DNA from: Bacillus sp. NP157
GTDB lineage: Bacteria; Pseudomonadota; Gammaproteobacteria; Xanthomonadales; Rhodanobacteraceae
Assembly: GCA_018889975.1 (NCBI GenBank)
Contig: CP076546.1
Span: 1,178,001 to 1,242,000, forward strand
Direction: 5' to 3'
DNA: 64,000 nt
Below are positions 1-10,500 of the stretch, piece after piece (positions within the stretch are counted from its first letter, which is position 1; every line of letters begins with the position of its first letter). Position numbers and translations under genes: made by a program. A model generated the notes under the pieces. It made no database searches. It had not been told where the DNA came from and saw nothing but the letters and a program-made list of their open reading frames with translations.

Positions 1-1
1 C

Positions 2-2701
2 GACACGACGGCGGCAGCGACGAATGCGCCGCCGAAAGACAAGGCCGAGAAAGAGAAGGCCGTGCAGATGAAGGCGCTGAGCGTCGTGGCCAACCGCTAC
101 GAGGCCACCAGCATCCGCATGGATTCGGTCAACACCGTCGACGTGCTGTCGGCGAACGACCTGCAGCACACCGCCGTGCATAACGTGGCCGAAGCACTCG
201 GCCTGATGTCGGGCGTCAACGTCACCACCACCGGCACCGGCTACTTCGGCGGCATCGATGGCGCCGCGCGCGGCGAGGGCATGTTCGCCTCGGTGCGCGG
301 CTTGCCCTCCGAGTACAACGTCAACCTGGTCAACGGCAGCAACGTCGCCCAGGGCATGCCGTACAGCCGCAGCGTGCAGCTCAGCCTGCTGCCGCCGTCG
401 GGCCTGCAGACTATCGTGTTGAACAAGACCTCCACGGCGGACATGGATGGCGATGCCATCGGCGGCACGATCGACTTCAGGACGCCCAGCGCGTTCGATT
501 TCAAGAAGGATTTCAGCGGCAGCGTCACCGTCAGCGGCCGCAGCGAAAGCCGGGCGCGGGACTACGGTGGCAGCGGCCTGGGCAGTGGCATCGCCGGCGA
601 GCTGCAGTCGAAGTTCGGCGAGCAGAAGCAGTTCGGCTTCTACGTCAGCGGCTATTACGACTATCGCAACATCGCCAACAGCGAGATCGGCGCCGCCGAA
701 AGCGCGTCCAACGACGGCTCCTGGGCGTTCCTGCACGCAACGGCCGAGGGCGACAATGCACCGGGCTACGATCCGCAGCACAACCTGACCAGCATCGGCA
801 CCAACGTCGGCATCGCCTCGGGCTTCGAGCGCCGCTACGGCGGCAACATGTCGTTCGACTGGAACGTCGACCCCACGCTGCATGCCTACGCGAAGGCCTC
901 CTACGCCTACGCGCTGACCGAACAGAACACCACCTACAACCAGCTGCTGCCGCAGGACCTCACCTACGTGCCGACGGCCACGCCCGGCGTGTACGCACCC
1001 AATATCGGCCGCATCGCCAACCGCTTCTGGTTCGAGACCAACCCCGAGCGCGCGGATCTCGCGACGATCCAGCTGGGTGCCGACAAGACCGCCGGCGGCT
1101 GGACCATCTCGCCGAACGTGTTCTGGAGCATCGGCCGTAACGATCGCCCCGAGCACGTGGAAATCGACGGCCGCGAAGACAAGTATTCGCAGGATAACTT
1201 CGCCTATAACCAGAGCTCACTGCTCAGCTACGGCGGTAGCCACTTCCCCTATCCGGTGCTCACCCCGGCCTTGCTCAACTCAGTGAACAACGTCCAGAAC
1301 ATGTGGGCGAATGACTATGGCGAGGTCACCAAGATCCGCTCGGGACAGAAGCGTGGCGGCGCCAAGCTCGACTTGCGCTACGACTTCGAAGATGGCCCGG
1401 TGCAGAACGTGAAGTTCGGCGTGAAGTACAGCGATAGCTCGCGCAACTTCACCAACCGCGACTGGTCCACCGGCGGGATCAACGATGGCACGACGACGCT
1501 GGACGACCTTGGCATCTTCAAGGGCAATTACAACCAGATCTTCCCGGGCAAGTTCGACTGGACCACGCCCGACGTGAGCCGGGCGGCGGTGGCCGCGCTG
1601 ATCGCGGCGCACGTGCAGCCGTCCGACCTGGATACCTGCAGCCAGCTCGACTACAACAACTTCAATTGCGACACCATGCGTGGCACCGAGGCGGTTTCCG
1701 CGGCCTATGCGATGGCGACGATCCAGGAAGGCCCGTTGGAAATCATCCCCGGCGTGCGCTTCGAGCATACCTCGATCCACAACACGTTCTGGACAACGCC
1801 GCAGGATGCCGACGGCAACGAACTGCCGGGCTACTTCTCGAACAACCGCACGATCTACAACGAACCGCTCGGCAGCCTGTTCATCAACTATCGTCCGGGC
1901 GGCAACGTCGTGTTCCGCGGCTCGATCTGGCAGAGCTACACCCGGCCGGCCTTCGTCCAGCTCGGTGGCGGCTCGCAGATCAGCGTGTCCAACGGTGTCA
2001 CGACGATCACGCGTGGCAACCCCGACCTCGACCCGATCAAGGCGACCAACGTCGACCTCGGCGCGGAGTGGACCACCGACCACGGCGGCTTCGTCTCGCT
2101 GACCAGCTACTACAAGAAGCTGCGCGATTACATTTACGACAGCGGCGGCGGCCAGGCCAACCCGAATACCTCGGGCGTGGGCACCGTGCTGACCAAGACG
2201 CCGACCAATGGCGGCGACGGCCGCGTCTATGGCCTGGAAGCTACCGTGCGGCAGAAGTTCGAGGACCTGCCGGGGGCGTGGAACGGCCTGGGCTTCAGCG
2301 TCAATGCCACCCGGCAGAATTCGCGCGTGGACCTCGGTCGCGACGGTTTCGAGAACGAGCGCCTGCAACAGGCCCCGCGAAGCATGGCCAATGCCGAGAT
2401 CTTCTACGAGAAGTACGGCTTCTCGGTGAACCTCAGCTACCACTACACCGGCTCGTATATCTCCACCTACGACTTCCTCAACCAGGGCAACCCATGGGAT
2501 GACCTCTGGCTGCGGCCGATCCGCCGGGTCGACCTGCACGCCGGTTACCAGATGGCCAACGGCCTGCAGTTCGACCTGCAGATCAGCAACCTGACGAAGC
2601 AGTACCAGTACTGGTCGCACATCGGCCAGTACAGCCTGGTGAATTCGGATATCGTCGATGCAGGCCGCACCGCGCTGGTCACCGTGAAGTACTCGTTCTG
2701 A
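2..2701 (+). CDS. TonB-dependent receptor, 5'-truncated by window edge
   Basis: Outer-membrane TonB-dependent receptor that should import a ligand, probably a carbohydrate judging by its neighbours. The reading frame is open from the first bases of the window, so the start codon, signal peptide and TonB box lie upstream; the first in-frame GTG (62) is internal to a charged linker. The plug domain follows, with the Xanthomonas/Caulobacter-type pattern VRGLPSEYNVNLVNG near base 295 and ADMDGDAIGGTIDFRTP near 440. The rest is a beta-barrel with many aromatic strands ending in the typical terminal Phe (YSF). The stop is two bases before the permease start, so they are co-transcribed. The ligand is inferred only from context. 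Confidence 0.9.
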   Translation, partial: DTTAAATNAPPKDKAEKEKAVQMKALSVVANRYEATSIRMDSVNTVDVLSANDLQHTAVHNVAEALGLMSGVNVTTTGTGYFGGIDGAARGEGMFASVRGLPSEYNVNLVNGSNVAQGMPYSRSVQLSLLPPSGLQTIVLNKTSTADMDGDAIGGTIDFRTPSAFDFKKDFSGSVTVSGRSESRARDYGGSGLGSGIAGELQSKFGEQKQFGFYVSGYYDYRNIANSEIGAAESASNDGSWAFLHATAEGDNAPGYDPQHNLTSIGTNVGIASGFERRYGGNMSFDWNVDPTLHAYAKASYAYALTEQNTTYNQLLPQDLTYVPTATPGVYAPNIGRIANRFWFETNPERADLATIQLGADKTAGGWTISPNVFWSIGRNDRPEHVEIDGREDKYSQDNFAYNQSSLLSYGGSHFPYPVLTPALLNSVNNVQNMWANDYGEVTKIRSGQKRGGAKLDLRYDFEDGPVQNVKFGVKYSDSSRNFTNRDWSTGGINDGTTTLDDLGIFKGNYNQIFPGKFDWTTPDVSRAAVAALIAAHVQPSDLDTCSQLDYNNFNCDTMRGTEAVSAAYAMATIQEGPLEIIPGVRFEHTSIHNTFWTTPQDADGNELPGYFSNNRTIYNEPLGSLFINYRPGGNVVFRGSIWQSYTRPAFVQLGGGSQISVSNGVTTITRGNPDLDPIKATNVDLGAEWTTDHGGFVSLTSYYKKLRDYIYDSGGGQANPNTSGVGTVLTKTPTNGGDGRVYGLEATVRQKFEDLPGAWNGLGFSVNATRQNSRVDLGRDGFENERLQQAPRSMANAEIFYEKYGFSVNLSYHYTGSYISTYDFLNQGNPWDDLWLRPIRRVDLHAGYQMANGLQFDLQISNLTKQYQYWSHIGQYSLVNSDIVDAGRTALVTVKYSF

Positions 2702-2703
2702 GC

Positions 2704-4071
2704 ATGCATCGCCGGGATTCCCTAGCCACGCCGCAGGTCGCCAACGGGCTGCCCCCACGAGCCATCGGCTTCTGGGGCGGCCTGTCGGCCAACGTGCTGA
2801 ACATGATCGGGATCGGCCCGTTCGTGACGATCCCGCTGGCGTTGTCCGCGCTGGCGGGCCCGGCGGTGTTGCTGGGCTGGATCGCCGGCGCGCTGCTGTG
2901 CGCCTGCGATGGCCTGGTCTGGGCCGAGCTCGGTTCGACGGTGCCGGAGTCGGGCGGTCCCTACCATTACCTTCGCGAAGCCTACGGTCGCGAGCGTGCG
3001 GGTCGCCTGTTCGGTTTCCTTTACCTGTGGCAGACCTTGCTGACGGCGCCCCTGTCGATCGGTTCGGCGGCGGTGGGCTTCGCGCAGTACGCGGGATACC
3101 TTTTTCCTGCGCTGGGCGATGCAGGCCACGTGTTGGTCGCGGCGGGCCTTTGCCTGCTGAACACGGCGATCCTCTATCGCAAGGTCGGCGATATCCAGCG
3201 ACTGTCGGTGGTGGTGACGGTCGCCGTCGTCGCGGCTTGCGCATGGGTGATCGTCACCGGGATCACCCATTTCGACATGGCAACGGCACGCCATTTCATG
3301 GACGCACCGGTCCCCTCGGGCAAGGGCTTCTGGCTGGGCCTCGGTGCCGCGGCGCTGATCGCCGTCTACGATTACGGCGGCTACAACAACGTGTGCATGC
3401 TCGGCGGTGAAGTGAAACAGCCGCGCCGGACCATTCCCATGGCCGTGCTGGTGTCGATCCCGCTGGTCGCGGTGCTTTACCTTGGCCTCAACGTCAGCAT
3501 CCTCGGCGTGCTGCCGTGGGAAACCGCGGCGCATTCCACGGCGGTCGTCGCCGACCTGATGCAGGCCGTGCATGGCCACTGGGGTGGCACGCTGGCCGTC
3601 GTCCTGATCCTCGTCGCGAGCTGGGGTTCGGCGCTGGTAGTGCTGCTGGGTTACTCACGCGTGCCTTACGCGGCTGCGGCCGATGGCCAGTTCTTCCGGC
3701 CGTTTGCCCGCCTGCATCCGCGCGGGGGGTTCCCCACGGTGTCGCTGTTGTTCGTCGGCGTGACGTCCGCGCTAGCGTGTTTCCTGTCGCTGGAGCGACT
3801 GATCAGCATGCTGATGGTGGTGCAGATCCTGTTCCAGTACATCGCCCAGTGCTTCGCCGTGGTGGCGCTGCGCCGGCGCAAGGTGTCGGCCGACGTGTTC
3901 CGCATGCCGCTGTACCCGCTGCCGATCGTGGTCAGCGTGGTGGGCTGGCTCTACCTGGTCGCCACCGGTGGCGTGTCGACCTTCGTCACGGCCATCGTCG
4001 CTATCGCGGTCGGTAGCCTTCTTTTCCTGTGGCAAGCGCGGAGTACTCGTACGTGGCCGTTTCCCCGATGA
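2704..4071 (+). CDS. APC-superfamily permease
   Basis: Inner-membrane transporter of the amino acid-polyamine-organocation superfamily, 455 residues with about 12 hydrophobic segments. The first helix carries the unwound glycine-rich motif (MIGIGPFVTIPLAL) seen in APC substrate sites, followed by PESGGPYHYLREAYG typical of the family. It sits between a TonB receptor and a sugar kinase plus glycosidase, so it probably moves the same ligand across the inner membrane; a sugar or glycoside substrate would be unusual for this superfamily. Its stop overlaps the kinase start (ATGA, 4068-4071). An ordinary amino-acid permease that merely lies in the operon is the alternative. Confidence 0.85.
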   Translation: MHRRDSLATPQVANGLPPRAIGFWGGLSANVLNMIGIGPFVTIPLALSALAGPAVLLGWIAGALLCACDGLVWAELGSTVPESGGPYHYLREAYGRERAGRLFGFLYLWQTLLTAPLSIGSAAVGFAQYAGYLFPALGDAGHVLVAAGLCLLNTAILYRKVGDIQRLSVVVTVAVVAACAWVIVTGITHFDMATARHFMDAPVPSGKGFWLGLGAAALIAVYDYGGYNNVCMLGGEVKQPRRTIPMAVLVSIPLVAVLYLGLNVSILGVLPWETAAHSTAVVADLMQAVHGHWGGTLAVVLILVASWGSALVVLLGYSRVPYAAAADGQFFRPFARLHPRGGFPTVSLLFVGVTSALACFLSLERLISMLMVVQILFQYIAQCFAVVALRRRKVSADVFRMPLYPLPIVVSVVGWLYLVATGGVSTFVTAIVAIAVGSLLFLWQARSTRTWPFPR

Positions 4072-4997
4072 AACCCTGGGACGTCGCGGTCGTCGGGGAA
4101 ATCTTCGCCGACCACGTGTTCACCGGCTTCCCGCACTGGCCACGGCCAGGCGAAGAAGTCGTGGCGGACGGCTACGTACGCGAGCTCGGTGGCGGCAGCG
4201 TCAACACCGCATGCGGGCTATCTCGGCTGGGCCGGCGCGTGCGCCTGGTCGGCCTGATCGGCGACGCCGACTTCGACTGGTTCGAACACCGGCTCGGTGA
4301 GTTCGGCGTCGGCATGGGCGGGATCCGCCTGGAGGGTGACGGCACGGGAATCACGGTCAGCGTATCGATGCGCGATGACCGTACGTTCTTCACCTACCCG
4401 GGCGCGAACCGCGGCCTGGCGGAACTACTCGGCGTGCCCGCAGTGATCGCCGACCTCGCCGCGGCACGCCATGTGCATTTCGCGATGCCGTTGTCGCGCG
4501 AACTGGCCGAGGCGATCCTGCCGGTGCTCCGCGCAAGCGGCTGCAGCATCTCGCTCGACGTCGGCCATTCGCCTGGCTGGCTGCGCGATCCCGCCAACGT
4601 GGCGACGATCCGCGAGATCGACCTGTTCCTGCCGAACGCGGCCGAGGCCGCGCTGCTGTGCGGCGACGCGTCGCCCGAGGCCTACATCGCATGGGCGCTC
4701 GATAACGGGCTGCCCCGTGCCGTGCTCAAGCAGGGCGCGCAGGGCGCGCTGGTGGCCGCCGAGGGCACGCTGGCGAGCGTGCCACCGCCGCGGATCGAGG
4801 TGGTCGATACCACCGGCGCCGGCGACGCCTTCAATGCCGGCCTCATCGATGGCTGGCTGGACAACGAACCCCCTGGCCGTGCGCTCGAGCGCGCCTGCAT
4901 CTGCGGTGCGCTGTGCAGCACGGCCGCCGGCGCCCTCGCGGCGCTGCCCCATTCCCCCCAGTTAAGGACCCTTCGTGAACAGACGTACCGATCGTAA
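4068..4997 (+). CDS. PfkB-family carbohydrate kinase
   Basis: Cytoplasmic ATP-dependent sugar kinase of the PfkB/ribokinase family, about 309 residues. The first signature is near residues 38-60 (GGGSVNTACGLSRLG), and the C-terminal signature DTTGAGDAFNAGL holds the catalytic Asp and anion hole. I chose the ATG at 4068, which overlaps the permease stop, rather than the GTG at 4029, because homologues start close to the DVAVVGE strand. The 3' end overlaps the next gene by 23 bases, indicating translational coupling. In this operon it may produce the 6-phosphorylated substrate needed by the GH4 enzyme; the true sugar is unknown. Confidence 0.88.
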   Translation: MKPWDVAVVGEIFADHVFTGFPHWPRPGEEVVADGYVRELGGGSVNTACGLSRLGRRVRLVGLIGDADFDWFEHRLGEFGVGMGGIRLEGDGTGITVSVSMRDDRTFFTYPGANRGLAELLGVPAVIADLAAARHVHFAMPLSRELAEAILPVLRASGCSISLDVGHSPGWLRDPANVATIREIDLFLPNAAEAALLCGDASPEAYIAWALDNGLPRAVLKQGAQGALVAAEGTLASVPPPRIEVVDTTGAGDAFNAGLIDGWLDNEPPGRALERACICGALCSTAAGALAALPHSPQLRTLREQTYRS

Positions 4998-6384
4998 GAT
5001 CGCTTTGGTTGGCGGCGGTGGCGTGCGTTCGCCCCTGGTGGTGTTCGGCGTCAACGAGGCCGCCGAGGCGCTTGGTGCCTCCGAGATGGTGCTGTACGAC
5101 CCGGACCCCGAGCGCCTGCGGATCATGGTCGCGCTGGGCAACGCCATCGTCCGGCGCTTCGGCGGTGCGCTGCAACTGCGTGGGGCCAGCTCGATCGAAG
5201 AGACGATCGAGGGCGCGGACTTCGTCATGAACAGCATCCGCATCGGTGGCATCACTGGCCGTGCGGCAGACGAGCGCGTGACCATCGAGCACGGCTACCC
5301 GGGCCAGGAAACCACGGGGCCCGCCGGCGTGGCCATGGGCTTGCGCACGATCCCGGTGGCGATCGAGCAGGCGCGGCTGGTCGAACGCCTGTCGCCCGAT
5401 GCGTGGCTGGTGAACTTCACCAATCCGGCGGGGCTGATTACCCAGGCGGTGAACGACCACAGCAAGGCGAAGATCGTCGGTATCTGCGATACACCGACGG
5501 AGCTGTTCCACAACATCGCGCGCGCGCTCGGCGAGCCGTTCGAAGACGTCGAGTGCGACTACGTCGGCCTCAACCACCTGGGCTGGGTGCGTGGCGTGCG
5601 CGTGCGTGGCACGGACGTGATCGACACGCTGCTGGACAACGACGAGCTGCTGCGCAGCCTGTATCTCGCGCCGCTGTTCGACACCGACATGATCCGCACG
5701 CTGCGGATGATCCCCACCGAGTACCTGTTCTTCTACTACGAGCGGCGCCGTGCGCTGCTCAACCAGCGCCGCCAGGGTGGCAGCCGTGGCGCGGAAATCG
5801 CCCGGCTCAACGAGGATCTGTTCGCGTCGCTGAGCGCGCGGCTGGCCGCGGGGCATGGCGACGAGGCGGTCGATATCTACGCGGCTTACCTCAACCAGCG
5901 CTCCGGCTCTTATATGAAACTCGAAGCCGAAGGTGGTTCGGCGTTCGACCAGGGCGTGAGCCTCGACGGCGATCCGTTCCGGGTGGCCACGGGATACCAC
6001 CGCATCGCGATCGACGTGATGAGCGCGCTGACCGGCGCGAAGCCGGCACCGATCGTCGTCAATACCCGCAATCGTGGCGCGATTCCCGACGTGCCGGATG
6101 CCGACGTGGTGGAAACCCTGTGCGACGTCTCGCTGGACCGGATCGAGCCGCGCCAACTGGCTGCGCTGCCCGACCCGGTCGCCGGCCTGGTCCGCTCGGT
6201 GAAGGCTTACGAGCGCGCGGCGATCGCCTCGGTGCTCGACGGTTCGAGGCTGGGTGCACGCAAGGCGATGCTGATCCATCCGGCCATCGGCGAGTGGACG
6301 CCGACGGCCGAGCTGCTGGACGCCCTGCTTGGCCACGCCAGTGACGATGGCGAGTGCCTGTGCCAGGGGCCGGTGTTCCGCTAA
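4975..6384 (+). CDS. Family 4 glycoside hydrolase (6-phospho-glycosidase type)
   Basis: NAD+- and divalent-metal-dependent glycosidase of family GH4, 469 residues, GTG start. The N-terminal Rossmann motif ([14 protein letters not shown]), NFTNP at 147-151, the metal-ligand Cys171 in GICDTP and His201 in GLNHLGW all fit the family. The sequence pattern is closest to the 6-phospho-beta-glucosidase branch (LicH/CelF/BglT). Known members cleave glycosides through oxidation at C3 and act mainly on 6-phospho-glycosides, normally produced by a PTS. No PTS gene is visible here; a PfkB kinase overlaps the gene instead. The substrate is inferred, the family assignment is firm. Confidence 0.9.
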   Translation: MNRRTDRKIALVGGGGVRSPLVVFGVNEAAEALGASEMVLYDPDPERLRIMVALGNAIVRRFGGALQLRGASSIEETIEGADFVMNSIRIGGITGRAADERVTIEHGYPGQETTGPAGVAMGLRTIPVAIEQARLVERLSPDAWLVNFTNPAGLITQAVNDHSKAKIVGICDTPTELFHNIARALGEPFEDVECDYVGLNHLGWVRGVRVRGTDVIDTLLDNDELLRSLYLAPLFDTDMIRTLRMIPTEYLFFYYERRRALLNQRRQGGSRGAEIARLNEDLFASLSARLAAGHGDEAVDIYAAYLNQRSGSYMKLEAEGGSAFDQGVSLDGDPFRVATGYHRIAIDVMSALTGAKPAPIVVNTRNRGAIPDVPDADVVETLCDVSLDRIEPRQLAALPDPVAGLVRSVKAYERAAIASVLDGSRLGARKAMLIHPAIGEWTPTAELLDALLGHASDDGECLCQGPVFR

Positions 6385-6402
6385 GCGATTGCTTCTAAGC
6401 GA

Positions 6403-7329
6403 TTACTTCTGCATGTCGGCGGCGACGAGGCCACCGACCTCGGCGAACCAGGCCGTCGCCTGTTCGGGCGTGGCCGGTGCGTCGGCGAGGAAAACCACGA
6501 CCACGCGCTTGTCGCCATTCGGCGCCGTGACGATGCCGATGTCGTTGAATGCCGCCATGCGGCCATCGCGACTGCCGCTGGTGCCGGTCTTGTCGGCCAG
6601 CTGGAAGCCGGTGGGCAGGCCGGCGCGGATGCGGTTGGGAATCACCTGCGCGGTCATCATGCCCAGCAGCTTCGTGGTGGAGGCCGGCGAGAGCAGCTTG
6701 CCTTCCTGCAGCATGCGCAGGAAGTCCACCGCGCCATCGGGCGTCGTGCTGTTGACGTGGCTGGCGAGCACCGCCGCGACGCTCTTCTCGGTGAACTGGG
6801 TGGCCAGGTCGCGTTCGCCCATGTCGATGCGCATGCCGCGTACGCCTTTGCCGGTGAGGTACCGGGTAGCTTCGGCGCCGCCGCCGAGCAGGCGGAGCAG
6901 GGCGTCCACCGCCGTGTTGTCGCTCTGCGTCACCGCGGCATGGAGCAGTTCGTCCACGCTGTAGTCGCGCGGACCTGCCTTCAGCTGCGCGCCGACTGAT
7001 GGCACGGCCGAACCGTCGACAATGTCGGCGGGAACCAGCCGGACCTTCCGATCGAGCGCGAGGGTTCCCGCGTCGACCCTCGCAAGCACGGCCGCGGCGA
7101 TCGGCGCCTTGAACACGCTCATCATCAGGTAGGGGCGATCGGCGTTGACGCGGGTAGTCGCGTGCGTCTTCAGGTCCAGCACCATGATGCCCATCGTGCC
7201 CGGGCTCGCCTTGTTGGCGATGGCCTGGAGACCATTTTGCAGGGACGCCGGTGCCGGCGGCGGCGCGGCGGCCAGGGCGGTTGAGGCGACGAGGGCAAGC
7301 GCGGTGCCGCGGAGCAGCTGGATGAACAT
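6403..7329 (-). CDS. bla: Class A beta-lactamase
   Basis: Periplasmic serine beta-lactamase of class A, 308 residues with an N-terminal signal peptide ending near AAA. The active-site motifs are Ser71-x-x-Lys74 (SVFK), SDN at 136-138 and KTG at 247-249 (KTGTSG). The omega loop keeps the general-base Glu (E172, equivalent to Ambler 166) in RIDMGERDLA, but the usual Pro167 and Asn170 are Arg and Ala. The KTGTSG context and variable residue 170 recall the class A2 (PER/CfxA-like) branch. It lies downstream of, and antiparallel to, the GH4 operon; no adjacent ampR-type regulator is seen. Substrate profile cannot be judged. Confidence 0.85.
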   Translation of the reverse strand: MFIQLLRGTALALVASTALAAAPPPAPASLQNGLQAIANKASPGTMGIMVLDLKTHATTRVNADRPYLMMSVFKAPIAAAVLARVDAGTLALDRKVRLVPADIVDGSAVPSVGAQLKAGPRDYSVDELLHAAVTQSDNTAVDALLRLLGGGAEATRYLTGKGVRGMRIDMGERDLATQFTEKSVAAVLASHVNSTTPDGAVDFLRMLQEGKLLSPASTTKLLGMMTAQVIPNRIRAGLPTGFQLADKTGTSGSRDGRMAAFNDIGIVTAPNGDKRVVVVFLADAPATPEQATAWFAEVGGLVAADMQK

Positions 7330-7512
7330 GGAGAAGTCCGGCGAAAAGGTCGACGCAGCTTATCGGCAGGTCGCTAGCCTGCCCGTGGCGCAGTTCGGGC
7401 GATTCGAGGGCGGCGGCGTCATCACATCTGTTTTACACCGCGATGGGCACCTTTCTCCGGTTGTGCCCGGCCGACGGGCCTGGCGTTGATCCACAGGGGA
7501 TGCCGTTTTCCG

Positions 7513-10500
7513 ATGAGCCAGAAGCAGTTAGCCCGCGATCGCAGCATCTGGACCGCGGTCGTCGTCATCCTTGCCGCGACGCTCGGCATCGATGTCGTGA
7601 CCCCGCTCGGCTACTCGGTGTGGTGTTTCTACTTCCTAGCCGTCGGGCTCACCCTGTTCCAGTCACGCCGCGATATCCCACTGATCGTCGCGCTGGTCGC
7701 CTCGGTCCTGGTCGTGATCGGCTTCAAGCTGTCGCCGCCATCGGCAGCCGCGGGTTTCGCGCTACCCAATCGCGCAATGGGCGTTGCGTCGCTGTGGATC
7801 ATCGCCGTGGTGGTGAGCCAGGCCCTGCGCGCCCGCCATGCGGCCGAGCGGATGCTGTGGCTACAAGAGGGCCATAACGCGGTGGCGCACGCCCTGCGCG
7901 GTGAGCAGAGCCCGGACGAAGTCGGTGCCCATGCGGTGCGCGCGCTGTGCGCCCGGCTCGACGCCCAGGTCGGCGCGCTGTACCGCGTGCAGGGCGACCG
8001 GCTGATACTGAGCGGCGGCGTCGGCCTGCCGGACGATCAGCCGCTCTCACTGCCGCGCAAGGGTGGCCTGCTCGGCGACAGCATGGCCGATGGCAACGTG
8101 CGGCGCGTGGGCGGCCTGACCGGCCATCATCTCGTCGTCGCCTCGTCGATGGGCCGCACGCCGGCCGCCGAGGCGTTCTTCGTCCCGGTGACGGCGGCGG
8201 GCCGGCCGGTCGGCGTCATCGAACTGGGTCGCAGTGGCGACACGCCGATCCATGATGCCGTGCTCGAGCTGCTCGAACGTACCGGTGAAACCATCGGCGT
8301 CGCGCTGCGTACGGCTTCGCTGCGCCAGCGCCAGGACGAGCTGCTCGAAGAGACCCAGCGCCAGGGCGAGGAATTGCAGACCCAGCAGGAAGAGCTGCGC
8401 GTCTCCAACGAAGAGCTCGAAGAGCAGACCCGTAACCTGCAGCTTTCGCACGCCTCGCTCGAGGCCCAGCAGGCCGAGCTGGAACAGACCAACGTGCAGC
8501 TGGAAGAGCGCACGCACGAACTCGAGCGCCAGCGCGCGACCCTGGTCGGCGCCCAGGCCGACCTCGCCCGCAATGCGCGTTCGCTGGAAGCCACCAGCCG
8601 CTACAAGTCCGAATTCGTCGCCAACATGTCGCATGAGCTGCGCACGCCGCTGAACAGCTCGCTTATCCTGGCCAAGCTGCTGGTCGACAACAAGGACGGC
8701 AACCTCAGCGACGAACAGGTTCGCTATGCGGGTGCCATCCATGCCTCCAACAACGACCTGCTCACGCTGATCAACGACATCCTCGACCTGTCGCGGATCG
8801 AAGCCGGGCACGTCGAGATCGTTGCCGAGCCGTTGTCCGTGGATGGCGTACTCGCCCGCCTGCGCGAGACCTTCGATCCGCTGGCGGGGCAGAAGGGCCT
8901 GTCGTTGCGTCTTGAGACCGCGCCCGGCGCGCCGGTGCAGCTCAACGGCGACGAACAGCGGCTGCGCCAGGTGTTGAAGAACCTGGTTGCCAACGCGGTG
9001 AAGTTCACCGAACGCGGCGAAGTCGCCTTGCGCGTGGAAGCCGCGCCGGGCCAGCGCGTCCGCTTCACCGTGTCCGACACCGGCATCGGCATCGATGCGG
9101 CGCAGAAGGACGTGATCTTCGAGGCGTTCCGCCAGGCCGACGGCAGCACCAGCCGCAAATTCGGCGGTTCAGGCCTTGGGCTGTCGATCTCGCGCGACCT
9201 TGCCCGGCGCATGGGTGGCGACATCACCGTCGCCAGCGAACCGGGGCAGGGCAGCACCTTCACCCTGGAGTTGCCGGTCGACGGAAGCGCCCATGCGAGC
9301 GAGCCGCCGGCCGCCGCACCGGCACAGGTCGCTTCCTTCATGGCGCCGCCACGCAGCGCGCCAGCCGCAGCCGCCCCGTCGGCGCCGTCGCCGTCGCCGG
9401 CCAGCGTCCCCAGCGTGCCCGACGACCGCACGTCACGGCAGCGCCCCGGCCGCCTGATCCTGGCCGTGGAAGACGACGTGGTGTTCGCCCGCGCGCTGGT
9501 CGACCTGGCCCACGACCTCGATTTCGACTGCATCGTGGCGGGCACCGCGGACGAAGCGCTCAGCCTCGCGGCCACGCATTCGCCCAGCGGCGTGCTGCTT
9601 GACCTCGGCCTGCCCGATGTCTCGGGCCTCAGCGTGCTGGAACGGCTCAAGCGCAACCCGGCGACGCGGCACATCCCCGTGCACGTGGTCTCGGCGACGG
9701 AACACGCACAGGTCGCCATGGAACTCGGTGCGATCGGCCACCTGCTGAAGCCGGCCACACGCGAACACCTGGTCGACGCCATCGCCCAGCTGGAAGATCG
9801 CCACCAGCGCAGCATGCGCCGCCTGCTGATCGTCGAGGACGACGCCTCCCTGCGCGACAACCTCACCCTGCTGCTGTCGCGCGACCAGCTCGAGATCGTG
9901 GCCGTGGGCAGCATCCGCGACGCGCTCGACCAGCTGGCCACGGCGACCTTCGACTGCCTGGTGATGGACCTGGTGCTGCCCGATGGCAGCGGCTACGACC
10001 TGCTTGCGCACATGGCGGCCAGCGAAGCGTTCGCGTTCCCGCCGGTGATCGTCTACACCGGCCGCTCGCTCACCCGCGAGGAAGAGCAGCAGCTGCGCCG
10101 TTATTCCAAGAGCATCATCATCAAGGGGGCGCGTTCCCCGGAGCGCCTGCTCGACGAAGTGACCCTGTTCCTGCACAGCGTCGAGGCTTCGCTGCCTTCC
10201 GACCAGCAGCGCCTCTTGCGCGAGGCACGCAAGCGCGACGCGATGCTCGACGGGCGTACCGTGCTGCTCGCCGAGGACGACGTGCGCAACATCTTCGCGC
10301 TGACCAGCGTGCTGGAACCGCTCGGCCTGCGCCTGGAGATCGCGCGCAATGGACGCGAAGCGATCGAACGGCTGGAAGCCACCGAAGTGGACCTGGTGCT
10401 GATGGACATCATGATGCCGGAGATGGATGGGCTGGCCGCGATGCGCCACATCCGCGCCGACCGCCGCTGGACGGACCTGCCGATCATCGCTCTGACCGCC

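Noticed and set aside
1280-3244. 654-codon minus-strand open frame across the TonB receptor and permease
   Set aside because: It is antisense to two clear genes, has Arg/Pro/Gly-rich composition with no family motif, and results from high GC.
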